Shown one piece after another: positions 46,100-58,179 of a stretch of DNA of 64,000 nt. Origin of the DNA: Eonycteris spelaea (lineage: Eukaryota > Chordata > Mammalia > Chiroptera > Pteropodidae). Made by a program: the position numbers and the translations under genes. The stretch's first letter is position 1; each line of letters opens with the position of its first letter. Where the stretch lies: assembly GCA_003508835.1 (NCBI GenBank), contig PUFA01000034.1, forward strand, positions 1,116,001 to 1,180,000, in the 5' to 3' direction. The notes under the pieces are model-generated. The model was not told the DNA's origin. It saw only the letters and a program-made list of their open reading frames with translations, and did not search any database.

Positions 46100-46195
46100 A
46101 GCCAGCTGTAAAGCGGAGGCTCGGAGGTTAAGCGACCTGCCCCCGGGGACAGAATTGTTAGGTGACGGCAACGGCACCCCGACCCCGGTCTCTCG
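46100..46195 (-). mobile_element. MIR SINE fragment, reverse orientation
   Basis: 'gcggaggctcggaggttaagcgacctgcccccggggacagaattgttaggtgacgg' parallels 'ctgaggctcagagaggttaagtgacttgcccaaggtcacacagctagtaagtggc' of reversed MIR, with the usual GC shift. Confidence 0.65.
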
Positions 46196-47494
46196 GCGCT
46201 GGGCTTGACATTTTCTTTTTCACGGCATGACACGGTCCTTTTCGGCCTTCACCTCCTCAGCAGCCGAGCCATGTAAAGGTGATAGGACGAGAGTGTCAAC
46301 AGGACAGACCACAAGAGTGACGTGGCCGTAGGGGCTTTTCGCTCTTAGCGCTTCATCTGCCTTTAGTCCTGGAGAGAGGGCCCTTGCCTGAGTCCTGTCT
46401 CCTCGTCTATAAGTCGAGAACTGTGTGGGACAAGCTGGGAAACAATTCTAATGTCCAGTTGCCCCTTTCCTGGAAGTTAAAAGCAGCCCTCAGATCCTGC
46501 CTCTCCATTGTCCTCCTCCTTCTCTCCGGGGCTCTTGCATGATCACAAGAAGGTTTCAAGCAGAAGCCATCTGAAGTCCAAGGGAGTGTGGAATGGGATG
46601 AGGAGAAAGGGGTGTCCGGATGCCCTAAGATGCTGTGACCCACCACTCCAGCAAAGCCTCAAATTAGCCGGTAGCTTTTAAAACATTCTCAAGAATTGCA
46701 TCGCTCTAAGAAACATTTTAAAATGCAAGACGACATCAAATTCAAAAGTCTTTCAATTCAAATGGAAAACATATAAATGTAAGCTAGAATCCCACAGAGT
46801 TCAAGGATCTATACTGCGTGGTTGAAAACGTATTTACGTATCTTAAAAACGAAAAAGAAATACAAAATCCAAAAGAATATTCCTCTTGGACGGGAGCTGC
46901 TGACGTCTGACATATGACAGAGAAAAAGGTGATATGTGTGCATCTTGCCTCCTGGTACCAGGACTGCAAGAGACCAGCCTTCTTGAGTTTGCAGCTCACG
47001 ATCCAGTCGGCGACTCGGAAAAGATGCTCTTTGGCTCATGAGTGGGCGTCTGCCCAGAAAATGTCTCACACAGAATCTCCGGCTCTAAATTCTCTCAGTC
47101 AACCGGGATGTTTAATGAACCAAACTTCTTTACTGTCATACATTGTCAATTCCAGAAACACTCAGAATTAAGCAGCCTCGGTTTAAATAGAGCTTGACTG
47201 CCTTCTTCTTCTTCGGTGGACAGAAATCTTTTAACTCCAGAGAGATGTAGAACTAAATAAAAAAAAAAAGATTTAGGTGAGCCAAATCAGATCCATGCAT
47301 AATGGGTAACTTAATACAGTCGTAACCTCTAGAAGAATGTGGTCTGTTAGTGTGATCATCCTTTCTCTCTCTTACACTATGTGATTAATGAATTAGTTTA
47401 GACCTTCGTTTTAATTTGAGACTTTAATAAATTTATCCCCAGATTTGGAACATTTAACGAAACAGAATAGCACGCACTTCCAGACACCAGCTGG
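46196..47494. other. Unassigned sequence
   Basis: AT-rich from 46650. An A11 run lies at 47258-47268. No gene or repeat is recognised. Confidence 0.3.
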
Positions 47495-48120
47495 GTGTCC
47501 TATAATTTAACTCAGTTCTGACACTTACAACTCGAAATAGCATCAGATCCCAAGGATTAAGGGCTGTCCCACAAGACTCTCCCTCCCCCCCCAACCCCCC
47601 GCCACTTCCAAAGCCAATCTCAAGTCCAGGTTGTCACCTGTGTTTCTAACCTACTGGCTACAGATCAGGTTCAATAACAGATGCTAGAGTAGCTCCTGGA
47701 CCTCAGGCATGTTTTGCTGATTAGTGGCTCATCGTCAAGGGGCACAGTATGGGGAAGGAGCGAGGGGCTTCTGCGCTCTCTGCAAGGGGCCCTTGTCCCC
47801 ACACCTCATGCGTTCACCCACCTGAAAGCTCTCCACATCCTCCTTGGGTTTCCATGGAGACACCATTACAAAGACACGATTCATTAAATCAGGGGCCATC
47901 GGCGATTGCGCCAACCTGCAGCCTCTCTCCTCTCCCCAGAGGTCAGGACTGGAGGTCAAACCCTTCCATTCATGGTCGGTTCCCCTGGCAACCAGCCTCC
48001 ATCCTTAGGTGCAGTCCTAAAGACATCTTGTTCACATGACAAAAGACATCCTTACTGCTCTCGCCGAAATAGGACAAAGACCAAATATATATATCTTATT
48101 ACAAATCACAATATCACAGC
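47495..48120 (+). mobile_element. ERVL solo LTR, MLT2/LTR16-like
   Basis: The LTR order is clear: 'agatcccaaggattaagggctg', 'ccaaagccaatctcaag', 'cacccacctgaaagctctccacatcc', TTTCCATGGAGACACCATTA, 'cattaaatcaggggccatcggcgattgcgccaacctgcagcctctctcctctcccc', 'tggcaaccagcctccatcctta', and the 3' end ACAAAGACCAAATATATATA followed by 'tcttattacaaatcacaatatcac'. A solo copy of about 620 bp. The middle part shows moderate divergence and no coding sequence. Confidence 0.8.
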
Positions 48121-51100
48121 TTTAAAAGTTCGGTTAAACCCTGAAAGCACCCACAAAACCTCCAATTAATGGGAGCTGTCAGCCCTAGCAGAGAGGAGGG
48201 GGTAGGAAGGAGATGCTCACGTTGCCGCCTCAGGAGTCGAGCAAACTTTGGTCCTGTCCTTTACTGCTCAGGATTTAGTCCCCTCATTTCTCAACAGCCT
48301 CTAGAGCAAGGCGAGAAACGCCAAGCAGGATGAAGCAGGATGAATCGCTCGGATGTCCCGAAATTAGCATTTGCAATGCAACTCCGAATTCTCCTAATGG
48401 GTCTCAAGCTGTCCCTACAGCAGGCTGCCACACGACTTGTCACTGTGCGCTCTATCACGTCAGGGACACCAGCTGTGATGGCGCGTGTGCCTAAAGTGAC
48501 CCCGGGTGGACGTCGGCCGCTGTCCTCACCGCCAGCAAGTAGCCCTGGGCCCTGGGTCCTCAGCAGGCCTTCATTTGCTCAACTTCAGACACACATTCCC
48601 ACGACCTCTTACAGACCTTGGGTCCTACCGCACGGAATAGAGGGGCCCCAAGGAGCGTACGTGGTTTAACAACCATAAAGAGGCAAAGGGGTTGAAGCCA
48701 GTCCTGAGCTGGGTTAGAAGCGTGCACTTGTTACCACGGTGTCGGTCAGCGTCCGGGAGGGTGAGCGGGTTGGGTTTACGGTCGTAGGAACAAGGGATGA
48801 TGCAAGGCCTGTGCTCAGGAGAACCTGAGTCCTCCGCACTTACCCGCATTCGCAGTTAGAGACGTCTCTTTTTGAAGATGCTGGTCCAACACCTGTCCCT
48901 AGTCTCTTGGTAAAAGAAGCCTCATTGTGAGTGACTCGCGTCATCTAGATCAGGAGGCCGATCCCGCTCTTCCTGGTCACGGAAGTGACGTGGCTGAGAC
49001 CGGAGCATTCAGAGCCGTCCAGTTCCCTGGCGGGTTGAGAAAGGGCGTGTGACCGCAGCTGGGTCAATCAAAGTCTTTTCTGCGTTCTGGAGTGCGAACC
49101 GGGGAGAGGGAGGGATGGAAGCCTGCGTCCACACGCGGGGAGGGCGGGCGAGGGGCCGGCGGCATCCAGCGGAGACCGCGGTTGGGTGAGTTCCTAGAAG
49201 AAGTGCTCCTCCCTCCCTTCCAACCCCGAGATTCACCGTCCGCAGGCAGCTCACTGACGAGGAGCGGGTTGCTAGCGGTGAGCTTGCTGGGAACAGCCAC
49301 CTGAGCCTCCAGATCCTCCCAGCCTTTCCTGGCTATGAACGGGCCCATTTCTGGACAACTATCAGGAACGGACCCGTCCTCCAAGGCCAAGGCTCAACCA
49401 CGTTGCCAAAGCACCAATTCTCAGAAAGCCCTTCACCTCCGGAGTCTGAAAAACCCAGGAGAAGCTGTGACTCTTTCTAGACATCACCTGGCCTCGGGCC
49501 CGGAGCTTTGGCCCCAGAAGCACCCACTAGACGTTGGGGAAGAGCTTCCAGAACCTGCGTGTACCTTGGAGGGAGCCCCACCTCGAGTGACATCCAGATT
49601 TCACTGAGATGAACCCCTTGAATCCCACACTCCCAATGACAAGGCAAGTTCTTTCTAGAAAGGTGAGACAAAGGCAATTTTATAGAGAGCAATTTTCATG
49701 AGGGAGAGTGAAGGGCCCTACAGTGTCACGTCCCAGAAGCGGACGGCTCATTCTCATAACTCCGAGGATGAACCGCAAGCATGAGCGAGAGCCGGGAACT
49801 CAGCTCCCGCGCGGCGCGGAGAGCCCCGGCCGGGCGCCGGGCGTGCGAGCTCCGAGCTTACCTCCTGTGCAGTGAGTGGATCATGCTACCTAGGGATGGC
49901 CGAGAGGTTTCAGTTTTGGACGGTTGGTGGGGGCTGCTTGGTGGAGAAAGAAGAGGGGGTTGCATGTGGCCTTAGTAGGACAGGGCCTCGATCGGTAATG
50001 ACGTCCACCGTGGAGGCGCACAGTAGGGCAGATAGCGAAGCCCTTAAATGTCTCCCCAAGCCCAGCTGGCTTTTCTGATGCTACCTGATTCTGCAGATGA
50101 AAAGGTTCGAGTTTACTTCATGCACGTGCAGATGTTTGTGCTGCGTAATGTCTCCTCCGAGGGTGAGAAATCACCAGTTTCATGAACCGGCTGGGCACAC
50201 CGGATCCTCCTTCCGGAATCCGTCAAGGCGGGAGCCCACGCTTCAAGCCACGGATGGGTTGCTGCGCCTGTGACTCAAGAATCACCCTGTTGCTACACCT
50301 CACGCAGGTTCACTTTGGGGGCGGGGGGGGGGGGACTCTGCAGAAGTCACAGAAACTGTTGAAAGGTGCGGGGTGCTGTTTCTTCACCATCATCCTTTAC
50401 ATTTCAGCCAACTGAAAACGGACACCAAGGAATCGGCTAGGATCCCAGCGCAGCAAAAGCGAGCTCTCTCGTAAACCCTGTCGGAAGTCTCGCTGCTCCC
50501 CGACCAGGGTGGAGGGTCCTCCCTCCCTCTCTTGAACTGTAGGCAGCAGGACCCCCGAGCCAGGCCTTCCTGACCCAGCCAGGTTGCAGCTGAGGACCCT
50601 GGCTGCAGGGGCCAGAGGCCGGCCGCCCTGGGACGGGCCTCTGCTGTCTGCTCGCTGGTGAGAGGAACTGCAACGCAGCCCCCGGGGTCTGGTCCCAGCC
50701 AGGCCTTAAAGAACCGGAACTGGGACAGAGGTGGGAGCCTCCTTTTTGGACACGCCCAGAGTAAAAGGAACCAATCGGAACAGCTCATCCACGTCCCGGG
50801 GCGGAGCAAAGACTGCCCTGGCGGTCGCAGAGCAGGGAGGTGGGAGGTAGCGCAAGTGGCGAACCCCGAACCCCAGCTCCCTGTGCCCGGGGCGGTCAGG
50901 GGCGGCTGGCTCTGGGTGAGCAGGGGAGCTGCATGAGTCAGACAGGGAATTCCAGGTGTAGGCCCCTCCCTGCTGGATTCCAGCAGGAAGAGGAGGTGCG
51001 CCCGGCTCCGGGATCTGAGATTTACCCCGAGGTGATTTGCGGTGCGGGCAGCCTGCCTTCTCTGCTCTGCCGGTGACGCTCTGTCGTGCACCATCACAAA

Positions 51101-51190
51101 GGCCGTTAAAGGCATAGTCGCAGGTGCTCAGGGAAGGTTCCGGAAACTCAGAAACAAGGCAAAAAAAAAAAAAAAAAAAAAACCTCACAA
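48121..51190. other. Unassigned sequence
   Basis: No gene is firmly recognised. A small CpG cluster sits at 49790-49870. 48880-49350 has an LTR- or DNA-element-like look without a nameable match. G13 runs near 50320-50334, and an A24 run is at about 51160-51183. The 241-codon minus-strand frame at 50390-51115 is low-complexity and without a known domain. Confidence 0.35.
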
Positions 51191-51829
51191 AAAAGATCTC
51201 ATTACCATTTAAGTGTAGGCTAAATGGTTTTCTAACGACCCTGTCTGAAGGTCATCTGACACTCGGAGAACGCACTGATTTGATTAGCCATTGATTAGGC
51301 CAGCTTCACCTGAAGAACATTGATGAAGTATAATGACTGCTCCATTAAACAAAATTAGCCTGAAGGTTATAGTTTAATTGTTCAATATGAATATTAACCG
51401 ATTTTGGATCTAAACCACCAAGCATTTTTTAAAGCATCCTCCTCTTCCCTGACTTCACCTCCCATGCCCACATTCACTCTTTGAAACAGGTCTGTTAGTC
51501 CACTGATTTTTTTCTTCTTTTCACCCACAAGTTAAAAACAACTCTCTCCCATGATTTCTATCATAGCATTATGATTTTAACAACTTAAGAATTACCCTTA
51601 ATCGAGGATATGTAATAATTTCTGGAAATGTTTAAAAACCAATATTAAATCCATCCGCAGAACTAAGTATAATCTCTCTTCTGTTGAGATATATTTACCC
51701 ATCTCTGTATCCAATGTTTCACCCATCTGTTCATCCATCTGCCCATTCACCACCCCTTAGAGAAGACGCATCTAAAGTCAGACTGTGGGGCCTGGCTAAG
51801 CTGCCGCCGATTCCGTCTGAAGCGCTGGT
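51191..51829. other. Unassigned AT-rich sequence
   Basis: An AT-rich block with no repeat I can name, ending in a degenerate CCATC-rich stretch (51695-51755). It might hold a conserved noncoding element, but this cannot be judged from one sequence. Confidence 0.3.
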
Positions 51830-51925
51830 CCTTTCTAACCCCGTGACCTCGGGAAGGTGTGCTTCCTCGTTTGCAAGATGGAACTGGTATGGGATGGCGG
51901 AGAAGTATAAGATGAGATGTGACGT
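51830..51925 (+). mobile_element. Possible MIR SINE fragment
   Basis: 'tttctaaccccgtgacctcgggaaggtgtgcttcctcgtttgcaagatggaact' resembles 'tagctgtgtgaccttgggcaagttac...tttcctcatctgtaaaatgggg' with an internal deletion. Weak match. Confidence 0.4.
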
Positions 51926-52929
51926 GAAGCACCCGGGTAGCGGCCGATTCGTGTTCTCGATCAGTGTAAGTTACTCTGAATATCGGCAAGTCTGGACATA
52001 CGTGTGCAGTAATTTGACAAGAAGTTAACAAGGGCTACCTCGGGCTTTATGGCGTCGGCTCTTAACAAGGGCTTGGACATCGTTGTTTCTGTCCTTTTAA
52101 CAAGAAACGCTTGAACGCACTGAAAGGGGATGACCTTCTTGAACCCAGCAGAGGACCAAGGTTGCAGGGCAAACCGCCACGTTAAAATCTACAGAGACGG
52201 GAGAACCCGGGGCGTCAAAGCCACGCTCGGCTTGCCGGTCACGCAGGCCGCTGCGGCCGCAGACGGACAGGTCGCTCACATGGCGGTTCCGGTGGCTCGA
52301 TGACCGCTGGAGGTGAGCATGCAGCCCCCCTGGAGCGGGCGGCTCCGGAGGCTGCTGTCTTCAGGGGCTCTCACGCTTTTGTGGGTTTTACCTGCGGGAA
52401 GCCCGCCAGGTTCTCACGGCGGGGAGAAGGGTAAAGTAATCACCGTGAACTACACCCAGACACCTCGCCACCGAGGCGGACTCTCCGAAAGAGGCCTTGT
52501 GGAGCGTCTGAACATCGTCCCGGGAGAGGAAACGGATTCCTCTCACCGAAGCCCCCTTAGAATTCTCCTCTCACACCCGAGGGAGCAAAGGAAACACAGA
52601 TGACAGGGTCAGGCTTCAAAGAAATGAAGTGAGGCTGTTCCCGCCAGGGAGGAGGCAGGGGGCAGGGAGGGAAAGCCGGGCCCCAGGAGTGACACTCCTG
52701 AAGGTCACAGACCCACCAAGAGACGGAGGTTTAAGCCTAAAATGATAGAAAGCTTCTCTTCCGCAGACCAACGGGCCTTCTGTATAATGACGGCAGATTA
52801 AGGAGGAAGGGGTTACAGGACGCAGACTCTCTCTGAGGGGAAGTGACCTCGGCGAAGTCCAAGGTCAAGGGCAGAGGCGAAAGAGAGAGAAAGAAAGAAA
52901 CAAAAAAACCCCCAGCAAATAGAAAGCAG
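51926..52929. other. Unassigned sequence
   Basis: No gene or repeat is recognised. Frames are short. Confidence 0.3.
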
Positions 52930-53275
52930 TTAGCTGCAAGCATGGCAGATATTAATCTAACTCTATCCCTGATCCCTTTAAATGCAAATGGTCCACATAC
53001 AGCAATTAAAAGACAGATTGTCAGAAGGGAGAATAAATCGAGGCTCAACTATATGCTGTTTGTAAGAAACCTATTCTAAATATAAAAACTCAGGGTAACT
53101 GAAGGGATGGAGAAGGACATTGTGCTGACAGTAATCAAATGCAGCTGGAATAGCTCATTAATTTCAGATAAAGCCGACTTTGGAACCAGAAACAGTGTCA
53201 GGGTCAGAAGAATGCAGACGCCTAAAAGTGTACACACCTAACAATGAAGCGTCAAAATATGCGAGGCTCTTTCTT
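52930..53275 (+). mobile_element. L1 ORF2 endonuclease-region fragment
   Basis: A degenerate frame reads LIPLNANGPHTAIKRQ, the start of the L1 endonuclease (usual form 'ITLNVNGLNSPIKR'). It is followed by 'ctatatgctgtttgtaagaaacctattctaaatataaa', 'gaaggacattgtgctga', 'tcagataaagccgactttggaacc' and 'gtacacacctaacaatgaagcg'. The frame is broken by stops, and the element is truncated at both ends. Confidence 0.75.
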
Positions 53276-53344
53276 CTCTACCTGATGAGATTATGAGTCG
53301 TTTTATTTTGTGTTCCAGATAGTCTCCAGCAAACATGCGTGAGT

Positions 53345-53388
53345 GGATAAAAAAAAAGAAAGAAAGAAAAAAGAAAAGAAAGAACCCT
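53345..53388 (+). repeat. (GAAA)n-like A-rich microsatellite
   Basis: Interrupted GAAA and AAAAG units of about 40 bases downstream of the L1 fragment. Confidence 0.85.
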
Positions 53389-54639
53389 TCCCTGCTGCTT
53401 CCCCCTGTCTCCTGCCTGTCCCTTCCCGGGGAGGAAGGCAGGCATGGCCACAGTGACAGAAGCCCAGGAGGTCAGATGTCTATGCAAAGACGTTTAAGAG
53501 CTGTTCTTTGCACTTGCCAGTTCACCTTGTCTAAGAATGAAAAACAGCGGCGCTCAGCCGAGCAGATGGCTCGCAGAGGGTGTTCACTGCCGCGGAAATC
53601 TCAGACTCTCATTGTCTACAAACCGCGTCCCGTCCCAGGCTTCCCTGTCAGTTTAAGGCGAAGGGCCCCAACGGGCAAGGTTTTGGGGAAGCATGTGGGC
53701 GCACTGGCCACCGAAATCTCAGAAGCACGTCCCCCCCGAACTGACGTGTGACGTTCAGAAGGATGTAAGCCCTAGCAGGAGGATGGGGTCCACTTTTCAG
53801 GGGCGACAGGGACGGTGGAGGCTGCTGGCCCTTGGGGCCCTCGCCTGGGAGTCAGGCGGTGTTAATTAAATGTCAAAAGCTGGTCCCAGGGCCTTTGTAA
53901 TTCTAAAACCTTGAGCTGTGTGCCAAATCCTGGCCCTGGTGGAAAACAGCAAACCCTTGTCCTTAGAAAAAAGCTGTGCAATGTCCTGTCTTATTGAATT
54001 AAAACCTGGATCTTTGAATTTGGGGATGTATATCTCCTAGACTAAAAGTTTGGTGAATAGGAACAGTTGTGAAATAAACTTCTGTTTCCAGCCAACTGAC
54101 AGTTAATCAAAAAAATATTTCTTTTAGTTCATGTTGATAAAGAAAATGCTCCTGCCTTTTCCCCAACATAGCTCATCACCAATCTTTTTGTGTCTTTGAG
54201 GAACTAAATTCTTGCAATGACTTGTGCATTTTTCATCATATATTTCGGCCAATGAGAATGCGGGAGAGGTGAATGAATATATACTGATCCCAGGAGTTTA
54301 TCGTGAACTAAAAGAACCCCTTCTATCAGTGTATTCAGTTGTAATTCTCTTTATCTTAAAAGTAGATTGCAAATATTTCCAAATTAGTACTTCGAGGCTA
54401 ATAGAGACTTTACATCAAATGTGCCCGACAGTCCTAGGTCTGGAGCTGAGAGCGTGACTTGCTTTCCGTCCATGTTGAAGCTGCCGCAGCAGCTGGGAGC
54501 CCACTACGGGGTGTTTGGGGAGCAGGAGCTGGAAGAACCCACTGCCTCAGGTGTGCTCACCTCACGGAGCGTCTCGCTGTGCCTATACCTGCCTGCCATA
54601 AACTCACGATCTCCTCTGGGGTCTTCAGGGAGTTCAAAG
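53389..54639. other. Unassigned sequence
   Basis: GC-rich to 53850, then AT-rich to 54420. The end of the AT-rich part (54068-54105, 'gtgaaataaacttctgtttccagcc') looks like a MaLR LTR 3' end but lacks the rest. No gene is recognised. Confidence 0.3.
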
Positions 54640-54860
54640 CCATGCCTGCATTCAGCAAACAGCCCCCATGTGCCAGGCTCCGAAGGTGCAGCGATTAGGA
54701 CCGTGCAGGCCTCTGCTTTGTGGCACTTCCGTTCCATCCGGAGAAGGCAGGTGATCATCGATTTCAGCAATGAGTGAAAGACCATCAGCAACCTGGTGAG
54801 CCCCACAAAGGAAGCGACTCGGGGACGGGACAGAGAGACCAGACACGGAGCAGGTGATGC
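54640..54860 (-). mobile_element. L2 LINE 3' end, reverse orientation
   Basis: 'catgcctgcattcagcaaacagcccccatgtgccaggctccgaagg' parallels reversed L2 'cattcaacaaatatttattgagcacctactatgtgccaggcactg'. It is followed by 'aggaccgtgcaggcctctgctttgtggcact' and 'ggcaggtgatcatcg', which fit 'caaagtccctgccctcgtggagctt' and 'gacagacaat'. Confidence 0.65.
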
Positions 54861-56774
54861 TGCCTCAGGTGAGATGCTCCCCGGAGACGCTCATGGAGGA
54901 GGGGCGGGTGCACTGAGAGAAGGGAGTAAGACAGTGTTTTGATAGTATAGATACGCACTTTGCCAATTTTATCATTTTTTTTTTCAAGAGCAGGCCACCT
55001 CTAAGTCCTGGGTGCGGTGCAGTTTTGGGGTGGCCGATGGTGCTGATGGCCCCGGGGGTGGGAGGGGGTGCTGTCTGCAGAGCTGGGGGCAGCCTCCCTG
55101 CAGACACATCTGAAGAACCAGGATGGGGCACGCTGGGGGCGATCGCTTTACCTCTGTCTTTTTCTTGTGCAAAGTTGTGACTTAATTTGTTTATTTTACC
55201 TACTCTACTCATTAAGCTTCTGGTTCTAACACTTTATTTAGTTTACATTGAGCTGTTTGAAGCCTTTTTTGGTTGCTTGCTTAGTTTGTGGCTTTTTAAT
55301 TTTATCTCTATCTAACCATTTGGATATTTTGGATATTTTGGCTATAACCCTCTCATCTGTGAAATGAATCTGTTTGATCTTTTGCCTGTGGTTTCATGTT
55401 TCTTTCTAGTCACCGCTTCTCCCTAGAGGTTTGCTTGTTTTTGTGATGGGGCCTCCGCATTCTCCCATTGCTTTCATGATCTATTTCCCATTTACTTCGT
55501 CCTGTTATGGTTTAATTACTGTATAGAGATTTGGGGTTTGCTTTTAGGCATGCTAGCCATGGAAGGCTGGTGGCAGAGGGACAGATGTGAGAAACTGTCA
55601 CCCGGCCCTGAAGAAATGGCATGCCTACAGGCTTGAGTGAAAACAGGAAGCTAAGTGAAAACAGGAAGAACAGACAGACCCCAGCCATGTTCACCCAGGA
55701 AGGCCACGAGTCCTATGCTAGTGACCGAGGAACATTTGTTCCTGTGATGACCAGGAAAAAAAAAAAGGAGACTAAAGAATTTGCTTTTTGAATTCTGGTC
55801 TTTGAGAAAGTATAATATTATTAAGATTCAGGAGGGAAAATCTAGGCACAGTAGGCTCTGATATCACCGTGTGTCATGGGTTGTCATGAAGCAGGTGCCA
55901 ATAGCTAAATTCTCTTCTTTTTAGTCTATTCATTTTAGGACTGAGGTCGTTATCTAAACGGAAGAGGGCAGAGATAGGGGGGTGGAGATGCTGTGTTTGT
56001 AATGGGCGAGCATCCTCCACGTCCGATCGTGAATGGGAATCTACTCTCCTGCTCTCGAAGGCCCCCCAGGTTGATAAAGCCACCCGAGATCCTGCAGCCA
56101 GACTCTCCTCAAGACCGAGTCGGGATTCAGGAGGACTTGGCCAAATTCACCAGGCTCCGAATTCACCAGGAATCAAACCATTTCATTGCTGTCACGTGGA
56201 CAACGGGCCTTAGACCGGGGCCAATGGCACTGCTCCACAATGCTGTATTTTAATTCCTAGAAGAGGTGACTAGCCTTCAGGAATCTGGCAAGCGAGCCAC
56301 AGTGCTGAAAAGTCAGCCTCTTCTAATCCGTGTACACGCACGTTTGCAGTCGTACGATGTTTCGCTGAGCGTCAACGGAGTGTGATGGTGATTAAGATGG
56401 TGGGGAAAACGGTCATAAACGTAAAGGAACAGAAAATTGAAGTGCGATGCGCTCAACAGACAGAAAATGGAAAAATAAACGGGTCTGGCTCTCACTTCGG
56501 CAGTTCGAGGGGAAATTTTTTGAAGTGGTGACGGGAACTAAAATTAGATAGGATGAGAAATCGGCTCGTGCGTTGAAAAGCATCAGTCTGTGTCCTAAGG
56601 AATATGAATTTCCAGACGTCCATTAGAGGAGTCACATGGCCTCATGTCATCTCAATAGAGTCTTCACGTGTTTATTCCATAAAGCTGAACATTTTTATAG
56701 GCAAAACGCATCAGCAAAAAGAGCCTCGGGTCGTCATAAAAATGAAGCCAGCCGCCGTTCAGCGCACACGGCGT
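54861..56774. other. Unassigned sequence
   Basis: AT-rich at 54950-55540 with T and GGATATTTT repeats near 55322-55345. An 18-base-period imperfect duplication (AGTGAAAACAGGAAG) lies at 55636-55669, and an A11-12 run near 55757. No gene or repeat family is recognised. Confidence 0.3.
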
Positions 56775-56950
56775 GTTCAGCACTGCCCTAAACACCTTAC
56801 GCTGGCCACGCCATTTCATTCTCTCAGCAGCTCTGTGGAGCTACAAATCTGAGAAGTTAAGCTCCTCGTTCGAGGCCACACGGCTAGTCACTGGCAGCGC
56901 TGAGTTCGGAAGCAAGGTCCCAGACCAGGGGCTTTTCCACTCCGCTCCCC
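56775..56950 (-). mobile_element. MIR SINE, reverse orientation
   Basis: In order: 'tgttcagcactgccctaaacaccttacg' (consensus 'gtgccaggcactgtgctaagcgctttaca'), 'gccatttcattctctcagcagctctg', 'caaatctgagaagttaagctcctcgttcgaggccacacggctagtcactggcagcgctgagttcggaagc' (consensus 'aggttaagtaacttgcccaaggtcacacagctagtaagtggcagagccgggattcgaacc'). Well preserved. Confidence 0.8.
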
Positions 56951-57094
56951 GCTTCCAAACGGCCTCAGCTGGGTTCGCCCGGGTGCCAGCCGTGCGACCC
57001 TCACTCTGCTCTGTGTTAGCACACTCCAGCCAGGGGCTGGCCGCCACCGCTGCACGGGCTGTCCCTGTCTCCCAGAGTCCCCAAAGCGGCCGCG
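56951..57094. other. Short unassigned link between two MIRs
   Basis: GC-rich. It is part of a 350-codon open frame (56773-57825) that starts inside the reversed MIR and is not supported as a gene. Confidence 0.3.
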
Positions 57095-57200
57095 CGCACG
57101 TCACTCGGTGTGACTTCAGCGATTTCGTTCCCTTTCTTAAGGCGTCCAGTTTCTTCATCTGCAGAGTGGGGAAGTTCGAAGCACGGGGTGGTCTGGAACT
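57095..57200 (+). mobile_element. MIR SINE fragment
   Basis: 'cactcggtgtgacttcagcgatttcgttccctttcttaaggcgtccagtttcttcatctgcagagtgggga' parallels 'agctgtgtgaccttgggcaagttacttaacctctctgtgcctcagtttcctcatctgtaaaatgggga'. Opposite orientation to the MIR 150 bases upstream. Confidence 0.7.
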
Positions 57201-58179
57201 AAGCGTGTGCCACGGAATCGCCCACGAGGCTTGTGATCATGTAGTTACCAGCGTCTTACTCCAAAGCAAGGGACTCAGACTCGGGCCGAGGCCCGAGAGG
57301 TGTAATTTGCCTCAGACGATTTCGACTCAAGCCTGTATTTTAAAACCTCTAAGAATGCTGACTCCAAATTCCTTTCCAGCTCCCCCATTCTGCTTCTATC
57401 TTCAGAAGGTCTTCCCGCGTCTGTCACTTATCTATCTAGCATTTACGTTTGCACGCTGGCAGCAGAATGCCCACTGGCCTTGCACTGACGGGCATTGGAG
57501 ACCTTCTGAGACGGACAAAGGTCAGCCGTCTTCATGTGGGGTAGGCGCATCGAGACCCACCACGCAGACTACAGAGGCAACAAGAGCCTTCCGCGTCTGG
57601 CTGGGAAATGAAGGCATCTGTGACCTGGACTCACGGTCAAGGCCGGCTCCGGCTTTTCACCATTTTCAGGACTTGGCCCAACTCTACCGACCCAACGAGT
57701 CCCTGGTACGAGGTCTCTCAACGGAAGAAATTTCAGTTCCAAAGATGTTGCTGGCAGATGGGTTTCTTCCAAGTAAGAAGATGAAGCATTTGCCCCAGAA
57801 TGATGAGGGAAGGGAGCGAGACTAGGAATTTAAAGAATTCATCAGACAGGACGTGAACCTCTTCAGACTGTGCAATTAAGGGTGTAAGTCAAGCTGTGTG
57901 GGTTCTTGGGGGTGGCCCAGAGAAGAAGCTGATGTCACCCAAATTAAGTGTGCACGAGACACGGCAGTTAGAAAATGCTTGCAAAAGGAGATAACTTCAA
58001 ACCCACATTGCTATTTCTGAGTGCTCTACAAGGTCTGTGGGATTTGTAGTAAAGAAGGAAACCAAATGCAATGAACAAAGAATCTCATCTATACATAAAA
58101 ATCTGTAAAAAAAATGTACTTGAAAATGATAGAAAATACAACAATAGCAAGTTACAATTCAAATTACTACTACATCAAT
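57201..58179. other. Unassigned sequence
   Basis: It carries the 3' two thirds of the 350-codon frame ending at 57825, then becomes AT-rich. No domain or repeat is recognised. Confidence 0.3.

Noticed and set aside
50390..51115. 241-codon minus-strand open frame
   Set aside because: Stop-poor GC-rich DNA with overlapping frames; no domain or conserved motif recognised.
51160..51183. A24 run as a retroposon tail
   Set aside because: The upstream 700 bases are GC-rich unique sequence with no recognisable SINE or transcript body.
56485..56520. U6 snRNA-like phrase CACTTCGGCAG
   Set aside because: Only about a dozen bases resemble the U6 start; the rest of U6 is absent.
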